From positions 1-5,168 of the forward strand of contig JAGVPS010000046.1 of assembly GCA_020052135.1 (NCBI GenBank): a DNA stretch of 5,168 nt. The letters are read 5' to 3'. The notes under the pieces are model-generated. The model ran no database searches, was not told where the DNA came from, and worked only from the letters and a program-made list of their open reading frames with translations. Numbering within the stretch: the stretch's first letter is position 1; each line of letters begins with the position of its first letter. Below, one piece after another: positions 5,092 to 5,168 of this stretch. The stretch comes from Minisyncoccota bacterium. Lineage in GTDB: Bacteria; Patescibacteriota; Minisyncoccia; UBA6257; 1-14-0-10-40-38. Made by a program: the position numbers and the translations under genes.

Positions 5092-5168
5092 AAGCCTGCT
5101 CTTTAAAATTCCATCAAAAAATGGACCATGAGCGCGAGGCCGGGGGCTATAGACCCCTTCGCGAGAAA
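5092..5168. other. Right edge, coding status unresolved
   Basis: Three short frames are open to the window edge. On the minus strand one ends with TAA at 5105-5103 (tail ...LALMVHFLMEF), and another ends with TAA at 5067-5065, inside the loop of hairpin A. On the plus strand a frame with ATG at 5121 runs off the edge (MDHEREAGGYRPLREK). None can be recognised as a protein family. Small stems are present: TCCAT (5110-5114) with ATGGA (5121-5125), and CGCGAG (5133-5138) with TTCGCG (5158-5163) around an inner GGGG/CCCC (5142-5145 with 5154-5157). The strong base pairing makes a structured RNA or repeat at least as likely as a gene end. Confidence 0.3.

Noticed and set aside
5020..5100. Integron attC-like recombination site at hairpin A
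   Set aside because: The imperfect hairpin shape is suggestive, but the R'/R'' core (GTTRRRY with RYYYAAC) is not present at the arm ends and no integrase or cassette array is visible.
5092..5168. tRNA or other known RNA gene at the right edge
   Set aside because: The GGGG/CCCC and CGCG stems do not build a cloverleaf, and there is no TTCGANNC-type T-loop. No known RNA could be recognised by eye.

Overview
The window looks like chromosomal sequence from a Patescibacteria (CPR) bacterium, most probably a parcubacterial lineage. This is inferred from protein style, not from a marker gene. Four things point that way: an elongation factor P (EF-P) whose tip loop reads R-M-Q-Q-R-K-P; a soluble VirD4/TraG-like ATPase with a C-terminal CxxC...CxxC zinc ribbon and a Pro-rich tail; five genes without good Shine-Dalgarno sequences; and short palindromic and heptameric repeats between genes. 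Every complete gene stops with TAA, so the stops do not suggest an alternative code.

Layout. Positions 1-2146 (minus strand) hold a tight gene cluster. In transcription order it is a two-domain nucleotidyltransferase fusion (2146-758), a Nudix hydrolase (753-208) and the first 67 codons of mnmA (202-1, cut by the window edge). The gaps are only 4 and 5 bases, so one transcript is likely. Positions 2147-2309 are a divergent intergenic region with a good sigma70-type promoter for the plus strand and a leader that can close into a stem. Positions 2310-2882 (plus) encode EF-P. Positions 2883-3021 separate the convergent ends of efp and the ATPase gene. They hold a perfect 20-base palindrome, a second diverged copy of the efp 3' end, and about eight degenerate 7-base units that include a hairpin. 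Positions 3022-4920 (minus) encode the conjugation-type ATPase. Positions 4921-5168 hold its likely promoter, two large hairpins side by side, and a right edge whose coding status cannot be settled.

Function. MnmA and EF-P both act in translation: MnmA thiolates the tRNA wobble uridine and EF-P relieves ribosome stalling. The nucleotidyltransferase fusion probably makes activated sugars for surface glycans, and the Nudix enzyme probably hydrolyses a nucleoside-diphosphate compound such as ADP-ribose or a nucleotide sugar. The ATPase resembles the coupling or motor proteins of type IV secretion and DNA transfer, but no other transfer gene is visible here. I see no complete new multi-gene system. 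The most unusual material is non-coding: the efp leader, the duplicated efp 3' end beside the palindrome, and the paired hairpins upstream of the ATPase gene.
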